From NCBI GenBank assembly GCA_020627785.1, contig JAHDGF010000016.1, positions 24,732 to 88,731 on the forward strand: a DNA stretch of 64,000 bases. The letters are read 5' to 3'. The position numbers and the translations under genes are program-made. This DNA comes from Saprospiraceae bacterium (lineage in GTDB: Bacteria; Bacteroidota; Bacteroidia; Chitinophagales; Saprospiraceae). The notes under the pieces were generated by a model. That model was given only the letters and a program-made list of their open reading frames with translations. It had not been told where the DNA came from and did not search any database. Of the stretch, positions 54,743 through 63,679 are shown in pieces (positions within the stretch are counted from its first letter, which is position 1; each line of letters begins with the position of its first letter).

Positions 54743-55849
54743 TTACTTCTGAACTACAATACGTTTTATCACTTTTTTACCTGATTCAATATCCAAAATC
54801 TCAAGTAAATATGTTCCTGTAGGTAAATCACTAATTTCTATCTGCTGAGCATTCTTATAATTCCCAATCAACTGACCAGAAAGATCTAATAAACTGATGG
54901 AATATTTTAGACTTCCGTTTACCTCAACATTCAATAAATCTTTGGCCGGGTTGGGGTAAATATAAATTTCAGAATTAGATAGTTCTGTGATGGCAGTAGT
55001 GAAATCCATTCCATCACAATCTTCATCTACTCCATTGTTTGCGACATCTTCGGCGGCTGGATTTATGTTAGCATCCGCATCATTACAATCCTCATCTACA
55101 TAGAAACCATCTCCATCAAAATCAATATCCGGAAGTTCTCCTTCCGAGAGTTGCTTCACCTCTGCATTGGTTAAAGCGCGATTATAAATCACTACATCAT
55201 CGATCTTCCCTTTCAATCCCCCAGAAGTAGAAACTGGAAAATCATTACCCATACTTAAGGGTTCCTCTGAATCCGCAATACCATCTAATCCAAATGCATT
55301 GTTGGCCGATTTAATGATCGTTCCATTTTTAAAAATGGTCATCCCCGGGCCTTGCTTTCGAAAGGCTACATGTGTCCATTCATCTTCATTGATAACCTGA
55401 TCATCAGTCCGAATCTGCGGAGGTGGATCTCCTGTGGCATCATCTAATGAAGCATAGAGGTAGTGATCTTTTCCATGATAAAAACCATAAACATTCCATT
55501 GCGATTTTGGCCCCTTCATAACAATTCGTCCCAAATAAGGGAGTTCTTGATTGATGACCTTAATCCAGGCACAAATGGTTAAATTTTCAAATAGGTCTAG
55601 GGAAAAGGTATCCTTTACTACAATCACATCTTGCAAACCATTGAAGTCGTATGCTGAATCTGGATTATCAAATCTATCAGCCGTAAGCATTGCGCCATAA
55701 ACCGTCCCCTGATTTTCATATCCACTCATATCATCTGCACTACCATTAAAGGGATAGTAGGCAACAAGTCCTTCGCCTAAAGTGTTTTGGGCAGTTAGGA
55801 CCATGGAAATGGTAGTAGCAAAAAAAACAAAGAGCACACGCAGATTCAT
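54743..55849 (-). CDS. Secreted LamG protein with MopE-like motif and T9SS domain
   Basis: About 368 aa, exported. A signal peptide (RVLFVFFATTISMVLTA) is followed by a LamG/concanavalin domain (about 20-230; GKIDDVVIYNRALTNAEV at its end), a calcium-binding MopE-type block (DFDGDGFYVDEDCNDADANI, then NNGVDEDCDG) and a T9SS domain (IYPNPAKDLLN to the end). The frame can be read from TTG 55879, but ATG 55849 gives the signal peptide. Carbohydrate or protein binding at the surface is inferred; no catalytic residues seen. Confidence 0.85.
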   Translation of the reverse strand: MNLRVLFVFFATTISMVLTAQNTLGEGLVAYYPFNGSADDMSGYENQGTVYGAMLTADRFDNPDSAYDFNGLQDVIVVKDTFSLDLFENLTICAWIKVINQELPYLGRIVMKGPKSQWNVYGFYHGKDHYLYASLDDATGDPPPQIRTDDQVINEDEWTHVAFRKQGPGMTIFKNGTIIKSANNAFGLDGIADSEEPLSMGNDFPVSTSGGLKGKIDDVVIYNRALTNAEVKQLSEGELPDIDFDGDGFYVDEDCNDADANINPAAEDVANNGVDEDCDGMDFTTAITELSNSEIYIYPNPAKDLLNVEVNGSLKYSISLLDLSGQLIGNYKNAQQIEISDLPTGTYLLEILDIESGKKVIKRIVVQK

Positions 55850-55944
55850 CGATCTATTTAATGGTTTTTGTAGTTTCAATTTAACTTATATTTGAAAAGG
55901 GACAAAAGTAATATAGGACAATATAAGAAAGACCTCACCTAAAG

Positions 55945-56895
55945 ATGCAAGACAACAAATTTATATACACCTTCCAGTACCTGGAAACTGAACGTGATTT
56001 ATGTAAGCTTGAGTCAAAATCCTTATTCTATCAAGAAGAAAAAAACAAACAACTCTTCTCAAATCATAAAGTAGATCCTTCCATCAGTGCATTTATAAAA
56101 TTAAGATTAGATATCATTTGCCAGGACAGTGATTTCAGTTCACTCTTAAGTTTAATCAAAGAAAAAGACATCCGCACGGATGGTTTTAAAGTCGATTATG
56201 TGATACTAAACGAAGATCACAGCAACAAAAAAGAACATCAAACAAGAGCTAAAGAAGTTGGATTCTGCATAGATACTTACCCAGACTTTGAGAAGCCAAG
56301 AATCACTTATGGGATATGTACTTTTTCGGGCAGGTGGTATTTTGGCGTACTCGTAAAAAACAAATTGACTTGGCAGAAGCATAAGGACAAACCGTTCAGC
56401 TACAGTAATTCTATCAAACAGAATATTGCCAAAGCGCTGGTTAATATTGCCGCTTCTTCAAAGAAAAATATAAAACTATTGGATGCCTGTTGCGGAGTCG
56501 GCACGATCATGTTAGAAGCTTGCTATGCAGGATATGAAATTGAAGGTTGTGATATCAATCCTAAAATCTGCAACAACGCCTTAGCAAATCTTTCCCATTT
56601 TAATTACAAAGCCAAAATACACACTTCAGACATTACAAATCTTAGTGACAAATACGATGCGGCAATCATTGACTTACCATATAACATTTATAGCCCATCA
56701 ACGGAGGACAATGTGCGACATATCCTAAGTTCAACTTCTACACTTACTGATCGGATGGTCATCGTTTCAACAGAAGATATCACTCAGCTAATAATTGATT
56801 TAAGATTGACCATCATCGAATATTGCGAAATAAGCAAAAGAGGCAAATCGAAATTTACTCGGAGAATATGGGTGTGTGAAATGGAGGAAACTTAG
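55945..56895 (+). CDS. UPF0020/Trm-G10-like RNA methyltransferase
   Basis: 316-aa SAM-dependent methyltransferase. The SAM site is LLDACCGVGTIMLEA (178-192), then EGCDINP (200-206), and the catalytic motif IV is IIDLPYN (241-247), a form of the D/N-P-P-Y/F signature used by guanine-N2 methyltransferases such as Trm11/RlmL-like enzymes. The N-terminal 150 residues are a less conserved substrate domain in place of a clear THUMP. A tRNA or rRNA guanine target is inferred. Plus strand, divergent from the LamG gene, 95 nt away. Confidence 0.82.
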   Translation: MQDNKFIYTFQYLETERDLCKLESKSLFYQEEKNKQLFSNHKVDPSISAFIKLRLDIICQDSDFSSLLSLIKEKDIRTDGFKVDYVILNEDHSNKKEHQTRAKEVGFCIDTYPDFEKPRITYGICTFSGRWYFGVLVKNKLTWQKHKDKPFSYSNSIKQNIAKALVNIAASSKKNIKLLDACCGVGTIMLEACYAGYEIEGCDINPKICNNALANLSHFNYKAKIHTSDITNLSDKYDAAIIDLPYNIYSPSTEDNVRHILSSTSTLTDRMVIVSTEDITQLIIDLRLTIIEYCEISKRGKSKFTRRIWVCEMEET

Positions 56896-56945
56896 TGCAG
56901 AAAAAGATCGCAATTAAAAAAGTGGATTAAGAATATTCAATGAAT

Positions 56946-57662
56946 TCAGATATAACCCTTGAGTTTAAAATATACAATACTTACAAATTCTGTAAATAAA
57001 CGTTCCCAATTTTTCAAGGCTCTATAATTGGGAATAAAAGAGGACAATGATATCGACCAGGTTTCTCTGCAAGAGGTTTCATAATCTACACTAAGAGGAG
57101 TTACATTTAAACCGACCTCATTAAAACACTTCTTCGCCCTCCCCATGTGATAAGCTGAAGTAATGAGTAATAGAGATTTTGAAGATGCACCTTGTTGCTC
57201 TAAATAACGCTTTGATAGTAAAGCATTTTCATAGGTGTTACTTGATATGTCCTCAATCAAAATGTCTTCAGATGGCACACACAAATCAATTAAATGTTGC
57301 TTAGCAACATCTTTATTATCATTGCCTGACAATAAAAATTTATTGAATTTATTTTGCTTATATAATTGAATGGCTTGCGTAAATCTGTTGGATTCTGAAA
57401 GAATGGGGAAATTTTCACCAACTTCAAGAAAGGGACCCAAAACTATCCCAATATCGTATGGTGTAGTTACCTCCTCGGGTTTAATACTTTCATATTCTAA
57501 AAGATGCAAAACCAAGTTACTTATCCAAAGATTGGTGAATATGAACAAAAGAAATAAGCCAAAATATTTTATCCGCTTCTTCCAAACATCGTTCCTACTA
57601 AAGAAATATGCAACCCCAACGATGATCGTCAAGAATAAGGGGTTAAATATTGTTGCATTCAT
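56946..57662 (-). CDS. YdcF/SanA/ElyC-family (DUF218) membrane protein
   Basis: 238-aa protein with two N-terminal membrane helices (PLFLTIIVGVAYFF and YFGLFLLFIFTNLWISNLVL), then a DUF218 domain. Family hallmarks: a strand IGIVLGPFLEVGENFP, KFLLSGNDNKDVA, SSNTYENALLSKRYL and LLLITSAYHMGRAKKCF. In E. coli relatives act on cell-envelope integrity or lipid II-linked metabolism. No neighbours indicate a pathway. Confidence 0.85.
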   Translation of the reverse strand: MNATIFNPLFLTIIVGVAYFFSRNDVWKKRIKYFGLFLLFIFTNLWISNLVLHLLEYESIKPEEVTTPYDIGIVLGPFLEVGENFPILSESNRFTQAIQLYKQNKFNKFLLSGNDNKDVAKQHLIDLCVPSEDILIEDISSNTYENALLSKRYLEQQGASSKSLLLITSAYHMGRAKKCFNEVGLNVTPLSVDYETSCRETWSISLSSFIPNYRALKNWERLFTEFVSIVYFKLKGYI

Positions 57663-57715
57663 TTAAAGAGTAGGATTGAAGTTTGAAGAGACCACTAAAA
57701 TAACATTGAATAAAT

Positions 57716-57743
57716 AATAAGGTTGTATTAATCTTACCTTATT
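57716..57743 (-). terminator. Weak stem-loop after the flavin disulfide reductase gene
   Basis: AATAAGGT (57716-57723) pairs with ACCTTATT (57736-57743) over a 12-nt loop, about 98 nt past the stop of the reductase gene (minus strand). AU-rich and with only a short T-rich stretch (ATTTATT), so a terminator role is tentative. Confidence 0.4.
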
Positions 57744-57840
57744 GTTGCTTCCAAACTTCCACAAGATCGACTTTTAATTTTTCCAATCTTTACATTTACC
57801 AACTTTTCCAGTCAAGTATTTCCATTCTGTAAAAAAGCGA

Positions 57841-59244
57841 TTAACTAGACTTCTTATCATTCTCAATCACACCCATAACTACCTGCTGGTTTATTCGGGT
57901 GGCGACTGGGTAGGCGTATAATTTATCATAAATGGCATTGATCGGTAAGTCTGCTTCCATTGCCAAGGTTAGCTCTTGCATTAACTCTCCTGCATTAGGC
58001 GCGATGATGGTTCCTCCGATGATCTTCCTTTTCTTATTCCAGAAAGTTTTAGATGTCAAGAACAGGGTGATTTTACCATAGGTGTACTCATCGACAATGG
58101 CTCGATCATCTTTCGAAAAATCTTGATCTTGGCGCCAATATTCAATATTATTTTTCTTTAAGAAATCTTCCGTGCGTCCAAAAGTGGCTATTTCTGGCTG
58201 GGTAAAAGTTACCCATGAAAGGTGATCTGCATTATGACTTTTGGTAAAGTTGTGCTCAAAATTATGATGAAGCAATTTTGTATGTAATTCTGCTCCGTGA
58301 GAAAATTGATATTTACCTGCCGCATCACCGGAGGCGAAGACTTTTTTATTTGTCGTCCGTAGACAATCATCAAGTATCATCTTTCCGCGATCATCCACTT
58401 CAATTCCCGCCTTATCCAAAGCTAATTCATCCAGATTTAAAACACGGCCGATGGCAAGCAAGACTGCATCAAACTCTACGGTCATTTCACCAGTACCTTC
58501 TTTATTAATAATTGCAGTGGTCGCACTGGTAAACTCCTTCAGCTTAGCTTTATTAATGATCTTGACTCCCTCTTCCGTTAGTACCTCTGTCAGTATCTCG
58601 CTGTACTCTTCTCTTTCCTTGGTTAGTATCCGATCCGCCATATCAATGATCGTTACCTCCGAACCAAATCGTTGAAAGGTCTGCGCCATTTCGCAGCCAA
58701 TAGGTCCACCACCGACAACGAGTAATCGATCGGGAAGTTCCTTCATTTCATAAAAGAGATTTTCATTGGTAAATAATTTTACCTGATCGATTCCTTTAAA
58801 TGGGATAAACCTCGGTCTTGACCCGGTCGCGATGATGAAGTTATCAGCAGTGAAGTCCTCCGCTCCTACTCGAATGGTATTTTCATTTATAAAAGAGGCT
58901 ACACCTATCTTCAAGTCAACTCCTTGAGATCGGATATAGTCTGCACTTTCATGGGCACGGATTACCGCCTGCTTAGAATGTACGTAGTCTAAAATTTGTT
59001 TCATATCTGCCTTCCCTTCTACTTTCAAACCAAATTTTTGAGCACTTCTAGCTCCTTTAAATTGTTTGGCAATATGAATTAGAGCTTTGCTCGGTACGCA
59101 TCCAAAATTCAAACAATCTCCTCCAATGTTGGCTTCTTCCTTATCAATCATCAATGGCTTCCATCCTAACTTTTGAGCCATGCCTAAAGCTCCTAGTCCA
59201 GCCGAGCCTCCACCAATAATTATTACATCATATGCCTGTGCCAT
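57841..59244 (-). CDS. FAD-dependent disulfide oxidoreductase, mercuric-reductase-like
   Basis: 467-aa class I pyridine-nucleotide-disulfide oxidoreductase. FAD motif VIIIGGGSAGLGALGMA (7-23), redox pair Cys44/Cys49 in GGDCLNFGCVPSKAL, NAD motif LLVVGGGPIGCEMAQ (about 178-192), and VFASGDAAG. In lipoamide dehydrogenase-like enzymes a C-terminal His and Glu (HPTLSE) activate the thiolate; here the aligned end reads AYPVATRI, so both are absent. The partner dehydrogenase E1/E2 genes are not present, so an E3 role is unlikely. Probable electron donor to another acceptor (quinone, ferredoxin or metal), unknown. Confidence 0.85.
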   Translation of the reverse strand: MAQAYDVIIIGGGSAGLGALGMAQKLGWKPLMIDKEEANIGGDCLNFGCVPSKALIHIAKQFKGARSAQKFGLKVEGKADMKQILDYVHSKQAVIRAHESADYIRSQGVDLKIGVASFINENTIRVGAEDFTADNFIIATGSRPRFIPFKGIDQVKLFTNENLFYEMKELPDRLLVVGGGPIGCEMAQTFQRFGSEVTIIDMADRILTKEREEYSEILTEVLTEEGVKIINKAKLKEFTSATTAIINKEGTGEMTVEFDAVLLAIGRVLNLDELALDKAGIEVDDRGKMILDDCLRTTNKKVFASGDAAGKYQFSHGAELHTKLLHHNFEHNFTKSHNADHLSWVTFTQPEIATFGRTEDFLKKNNIEYWRQDQDFSKDDRAIVDEYTYGKITLFLTSKTFWNKKRKIIGGTIIAPNAGELMQELTLAMEADLPINAIYDKLYAYPVATRINQQVVMGVIENDKKSS

Positions 59245-59452
59245 TGATTCTTTGTTTTAATTTAAAAATGTAAAAGGTATTATGGAATAGAAAATTTAAA
59301 GATAAGAGCCAATTTGAATTAAGAAATTCTTTTGGTCAATTCTATAAAAGAAAACAGATGTTAGGTATCTGAATTGACATTCAAACTTTTACTTAGAAAT
59401 CTCATTCACCTTTGAAAAAGGCAAGTCATATTCTCATGGCTCTTACATTTGC

Positions 59453-60793
59453 TTAAAGCAAATAAAAGGCCACGCAGGATAAAATTCCTCCCGTTAACCC
59501 AATGATGGTAGAGGCGATGGTCCAGACTCTAATCCCTTGCTTTTCTGTAAGCTTCAGATATTCCTTGACCAACCAAAATCCACTATCATTCAAATGAGAC
59601 ATCATCGTTGCACCAGAACTGATGGCAATGACTAGACAGGCCAGTTGACCACCAGACAAATCATATGAACTTAACAAAGGTGCCACTAAACCCGCAGCAG
59701 TGATCATAGCCACAGTTGCTGAACCTTGCAATACCCGAACGAGCAATGCTGCCAAGAAAGCGAAAAAAATAATTCCCAATCCCCAGCTTTGTAACTGGGT
59801 TGCAAGTAATTCTCCGGCTCCGGTATCAACAAGTGTCTGTTTGTAAACACCTCCAGCACCGGTAACTAAAATTATAATTCCTGCTGGATACAAAGACTTA
59901 GAAGAAATTTCTCCAAGTTGTTTTGTCGTCAATCCATTTGATCTTCCGAGTAAATACCAAGCTAAAAGGTTGGCAATAATCAAGGCGGTAAATGGATGTC
60001 CGATGAGAATCATTAATTGATTTATAAAATCATTCTGCAAAGAAAGATATCCTTCCTTAACAAGTGTCCCTAAAATGATTAAAACAATCGGCATTAAAAT
60101 GATCCATAAAATTTTTCCAAAGGAATGCTTGAAGTTCTGAGTCTCATACTCTGCTATCTGGTCAAGTTCCAATTGTATATTCATCTTTTCACCGATGTAT
60201 TTTCCATAAATGATTCCGCCAACGTAAGCCATAGGAATTCCGATAACCACTCCTAAAACAATAACCCAAGCCAAGGAAGCCCCAATTATTTCTGCGACAG
60301 CTATGGGACCAGGTGTCGGTGGAATACATGCATGTGTGACAGCTAAACCTGCCAGCAAAGGAACGGCATAATGAATGATGGACTTTCCAGTTTTTTTATG
60401 AAGGGCATGAAGGATTGGGAATAGAATAATAAAACCTACATCAAAGAACACTGGAATGGCCACAAAAAAACCAGTCAGCATCATGGCAATGGGTGCTTTT
60501 TTCTTGCCAGTAATACCTAGAAGTTTTTGAGCAATAATATTGGCGCTATTTGTTTTCTCGAGTATGCCTCCAAAGATGGCACCTAAACCCACGACGGTTG
60601 CAACAAACCCTAGTGTTTCTCCCATTCCATTTTGAACAGTCTTTATTATTGCTTCACCATCTAGACCAGCCAATAGACCAGTAATAATACTCGCAACCAA
60701 AAGTGAGATAAAGGCTGGAATCTTCATCCTTAGAAGAAAGAGAAGAAGCACTATGATCCCGATGATGACTGCTCCGTATATACCTATGTTCAT
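59453..60793 (-). CDS. GntP-family gluconate/organic acid permease
   Basis: 446-aa inner-membrane symporter with about twelve to fourteen hydrophobic helices. GntP hallmarks are seen: VGLGAIFGGILEKTNSA, IPVFFDVGFIILFPI and CIPPTPGPIAVAEI, and the C-terminal SHLNDSGFWLVKEYL. GntP carriers bring in gluconate, related sugar acids or other hydroxy-acids with protons. No kinase or dehydratase for gluconate is linked. ATG start. Intergenic spaces of 208 nt (to 59244) and 175 nt (to 60968) contain no other recognised element. Confidence 0.9.
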   Translation of the reverse strand: MNIGIYGAVIIGIIVLLLFLLRMKIPAFISLLVASIITGLLAGLDGEAIIKTVQNGMGETLGFVATVVGLGAIFGGILEKTNSANIIAQKLLGITGKKKAPIAMMLTGFFVAIPVFFDVGFIILFPILHALHKKTGKSIIHYAVPLLAGLAVTHACIPPTPGPIAVAEIIGASLAWVIVLGVVIGIPMAYVGGIIYGKYIGEKMNIQLELDQIAEYETQNFKHSFGKILWIILMPIVLIILGTLVKEGYLSLQNDFINQLMILIGHPFTALIIANLLAWYLLGRSNGLTTKQLGEISSKSLYPAGIIILVTGAGGVYKQTLVDTGAGELLATQLQSWGLGIIFFAFLAALLVRVLQGSATVAMITAAGLVAPLLSSYDLSGGQLACLVIAISSGATMMSHLNDSGFWLVKEYLKLTEKQGIRVWTIASTIIGLTGGILSCVAFYLL

Positions 60794-60968
60794 TTATCCC
60801 TCTTTTAATTTTATCAAAGCATTCTTTCTAATCACATTAAATCTCTCTGGTGAAGATAATCCGCTCAAGACAAATCGAATAATTAATATTGTATGATGTT
60901 TTTGATTCTTAAGAAATTTTTTGATTAAATAACACTATAAAGTTACCTTGAAAGTAAAATCGATTCAA

Positions 60969-62831
60969 ATGAAAAATTTCAGTGTATTATTTCTTTTCAT
61001 TTTACTCGCATCTGTTACCAAGGCCCAAAATAAATCAGATAGAGAATACATACGAGCGCAGACGAATGTCGAAAGACTAGAAGAAATCGCCAGAGAGTAC
61101 CAAGAAAATCAGAAAAGATTTGCAGGAATTAATATTCCACAAACGACTGTAGATGCCAATGGAAAGACACGATACTTTTCACATTTTGATGAAAATGGAA
61201 CACCCATCTACTGTACCCTAGAAAACGACAGTTCTGCAAGGTCCTCTAAAATTGATCGAATAATATCTGGGGGAAGTACAGGTTTAGATCTAGACGGGAG
61301 TGGTGTTGTGATAGGTCTCTGGGATGGTGGAAGTCCGCGAGTAACTCATCAAGAATTAGAAGGCAAGATTGAGATATTAGATGCAGGGACAACTACTTTT
61401 CATTCAACGCATGTATCCGGAATTTTAGTGGCAACTGGCCTTATTTCTCCTTCAAGAGGAATGGCTTCCGGCGCTAAAATAGAAGCGCATACATCACAAG
61501 ATTGGCTATTAGAAATTCCACTCTGGGCAGCCGGAGGTGGAATGATTACCAACCACTCCTACATTATAGCCAATCCACAAGAAGATTATGAAAGGTTTGG
61601 CATTTATAATATTCACTCCCAGCGATGGGATGAACTTTCATATAATGCTCCTTACCTTATGATGGTCACTGGAGCATCGAATAATGGCAACAATGGTTAC
61701 AATCCAGATAATTCTAGATATGATTTATTAGCCAGCAACAAACTTGGGAAAAACTCCATCGTCGTAGGTGCTTGCTCGGATGTATTAGACTATACAGGTC
61801 CAAGCTCTGTTTCACAAGCTGTGTTTACCAGTTGGGGGCCTACAGATGACTGGAGAATCAAACCAGATATTACCGCAGTAGGAACTAACTCATACTCAAC
61901 GCGTGAAGCCAGTGACAATGATTACGGAACTGGCCAAGGAAGCTCTTATGCTTCACCAGTAGTTGGTGGTGGGTTAGCACTTTTACAACAGCACTACCAT
62001 AATAAGAATTCAGTGTACATGAAAAATGCTACAGCCAAAGCGTTGATCTTAAGTACAACTGACGAAGCGGGCTTACACGATGGACCAGATTTCTCTAATG
62101 GCTGGGGGTTATTCAATGCTGAAAAAGCTGCTGAGGTAATTACCAATCAAGGAACAACCGCAGAAATTTCAGAATTGATTCTAAATGAAAATCAAAACTA
62201 TACGAAGAACATAACTGTAGATGGGACAGAACCCTTGTTGGTTTCCATCTGTTGGAATGATCCTCCGGCCGAACCGCTACCTAATGAAATTCACAATGAC
62301 CCGACATCAATGTTGATTAATGATTTAGACCTTAGAGTATCTTCTGCTTCGGAGGAATATTTCCCTTGGAGAATGGAGCCAAATGATGAATACAATAATT
62401 ATACTGCAGCAGCTACGAAAGGAGATAACTTCAGAGACAATATTGAAATCATTCAAGTGAATGATATTGAGGCCGGAGAATATGTTGTAAATGTGAGTCA
62501 TAAAAACTCACTTCTGTTTGGCTCTCAGGATTTTTCATTGATCATTAATGGAATTCAGACTGAACTAACTGCAAGCGAGGAATTGCAACCTGAGATTATT
62601 ACGGTTTACCCAAATCCGGTAGACGATGTAATAAATTTAGATTTTGAAACTAAACAGATTGGAAGATTTGCTATTTATGACCTTAGTGGCAAGATACATT
62701 TGAATGGTGCTGTTAATGGAGAAAAGTCGATTGACATCAACATACAAAACCTATCGAATGGCATCTACTTTCTAAAAGTCCAAGATGGAGATTCCAAGAA
62801 TATTATGACCCGTAAAATTGTTATTCAGTAG
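60969..62831 (+). CDS. Secreted subtilisin-like S8 protease with T9SS sorting domain
   Basis: 620-aa exported protease. A signal peptide (FSVLFLFILLASVTKAQ) precedes a propeptide-like stretch, then the S8 triad: Asp in GLWDGG (Asp119), His in FHSTHVSG (His148) and Ser in QGSSYASPVVGGG (Ser326), and the oxyanion Asn region (ASNNGNNGYNP, about 236-246). After a C-terminal beta domain follows a T9SS domain (VYPNPVDDVINLDF to the end). The frame starts with TTG 60948, but ATG 60969 begins the signal peptide and is chosen. Role: surface protein digestion. Confidence 0.92.
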   Translation: MKNFSVLFLFILLASVTKAQNKSDREYIRAQTNVERLEEIAREYQENQKRFAGINIPQTTVDANGKTRYFSHFDENGTPIYCTLENDSSARSSKIDRIISGGSTGLDLDGSGVVIGLWDGGSPRVTHQELEGKIEILDAGTTTFHSTHVSGILVATGLISPSRGMASGAKIEAHTSQDWLLEIPLWAAGGGMITNHSYIIANPQEDYERFGIYNIHSQRWDELSYNAPYLMMVTGASNNGNNGYNPDNSRYDLLASNKLGKNSIVVGACSDVLDYTGPSSVSQAVFTSWGPTDDWRIKPDITAVGTNSYSTREASDNDYGTGQGSSYASPVVGGGLALLQQHYHNKNSVYMKNATAKALILSTTDEAGLHDGPDFSNGWGLFNAEKAAEVITNQGTTAEISELILNENQNYTKNITVDGTEPLLVSICWNDPPAEPLPNEIHNDPTSMLINDLDLRVSSASEEYFPWRMEPNDEYNNYTAAATKGDNFRDNIEIIQVNDIEAGEYVVNVSHKNSLLFGSQDFSLIINGIQTELTASEELQPEIITVYPNPVDDVINLDFETKQIGRFAIYDLSGKIHLNGAVNGEKSIDINIQNLSNGIYFLKVQDGDSKNIMTRKIVIQ

Positions 62832-62869
62832 ATTCTTGCTTTTAGAATATATGTAATTATTTGTTCTTT

Positions 62870-63010
62870 CTAGGTTGCTTCTGAATCCCCAGATTCAGAA
62901 TCTTGGGATGTAAGCAAATTTAAATATGATTCTACAATTTCGGAAAGACTCTGATTATTTAATTTAGCATATTCTTTTGCGTTTTCGATTACCGATTCAT
63001 CTAACGACAA
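62870..63010 (-). pseudogene. Remnant of a DUF6364-like ribbon-helix-helix antitoxin
   Basis: Minus-strand open frame whose product reads LSLDESVIENAKEYAKLNNQ then SLSEIVESYLNLLTS, the ribbon-helix-helix pattern of DUF6364 antitoxins (usually (M)..L.ID..VIEKAK.YA). It stops at TAG 62870-62872. Upstream the frame runs on only eight more codons (ILLN and others) to a stop at 63032-63034 with no ATG; a GTG-start version would need one extra A in the A5 run around 63021-63025. It has no toxin gene after it. Either a TTG-started short gene or a decayed one. Confidence 0.5.
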
Positions 63011-63112
63011 ATTTAAAAGAATTTTTATACACTAAATTTTACATAAAAATACATATTATGGATTGTATCAATTGGAAAAATTTCCAGAAGAGATTATGTC
63101 ATAGTCATCAAG

Positions 63113-63241
63113 CTAAGTCTTACAATTTTTCCACTGAAAATAATCAGCAGCTGGCTTTACTTCTTCTGGAATTGCATCATTAAATGAATCTACTTGTAAA
63201 AACTTAATGTCATTAATATTGTCGATAGTTATTCTTTTAAC
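63113..63241 (-). other. Startless open frame, possible gene remnant
   Basis: A frame between the RES toxin gene end and the RHH remnant reads RITIDNINDIKFLQVDSF then NDAIPEEVKPAADYFQ and stops at TAG 63113. It has no start codon and begins inside the last codons of the toxin gene in another frame. It looks protein-like in composition, so may be the rest of a lost gene of the same toxin-antitoxin cluster. Confidence 0.3.
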
Positions 63242-63678
63242 CTAGGGTCAAATTTAAATTCTTCGAATGTCTTAATCCTCACTTTTTGAAATTGTGTATG
63301 ATTTGGATTAATCAAATAATTATGTTCCATTTTAACAATTGCAGAAGGCACTTTTAATACAGGGTATTTTGATTCTTCTACCCATTTGTCACCTATTTTC
63401 TGACACTCGCTATAGTTTTCATAATTGTACCAATTTTTAGAAAGTTGACTTAGTTTGATTTGCTGAACTTTTAAATTATTCGGAATTTCAATTTCCATAG
63501 TCCCAAATTCTTTGTTCAACCCTTCGCCACTTCTGTGTACCAAATTTTCCAAACTTGCTAATGCTCTTGAACTAGATGTGTAAATAACAAACACTCCTTT
63601 AGAATTCCATCTTCCTGGAAAGCCAGATGCTTTTAAAATGTTAGACCATTTTTTAAGAGTAATTCGATATACTTCCAT
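63229..63678 (-). CDS. RES-domain toxin
   Basis: 149-aa toxin of the RES family, whose studied members degrade NAD+ by phosphorolysis. Key elements: Arg5 (VYRI), GRWNS (22-26) and VIYTSSSRALASLE with Tyr33, Ser35 and Glu44, the residues forming the NAD site. It follows the antitoxin gene with a 1-nt gap and is presumably neutralised by it. Start ATG 63678. A remnant antitoxin of another class lies downstream. Confidence 0.85.
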   Translation of the reverse strand: MEVYRITLKKWSNILKASGFPGRWNSKGVFVIYTSSSRALASLENLVHRSGEGLNKEFGTMEIEIPNNLKVQQIKLSQLSKNWYNYENYSECQKIGDKWVEESKYPVLKVPSAIVKMEHNYLINPNHTQFQKVRIKTFEEFKFDPRLKE

Positions 63679-63679
63679 T

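Noticed and set aside
62977..63183. Plus-strand 68-codon frame
   Set aside because: It overlaps the protein-like minus-strand RHH and startless frames and has no recognisable features.
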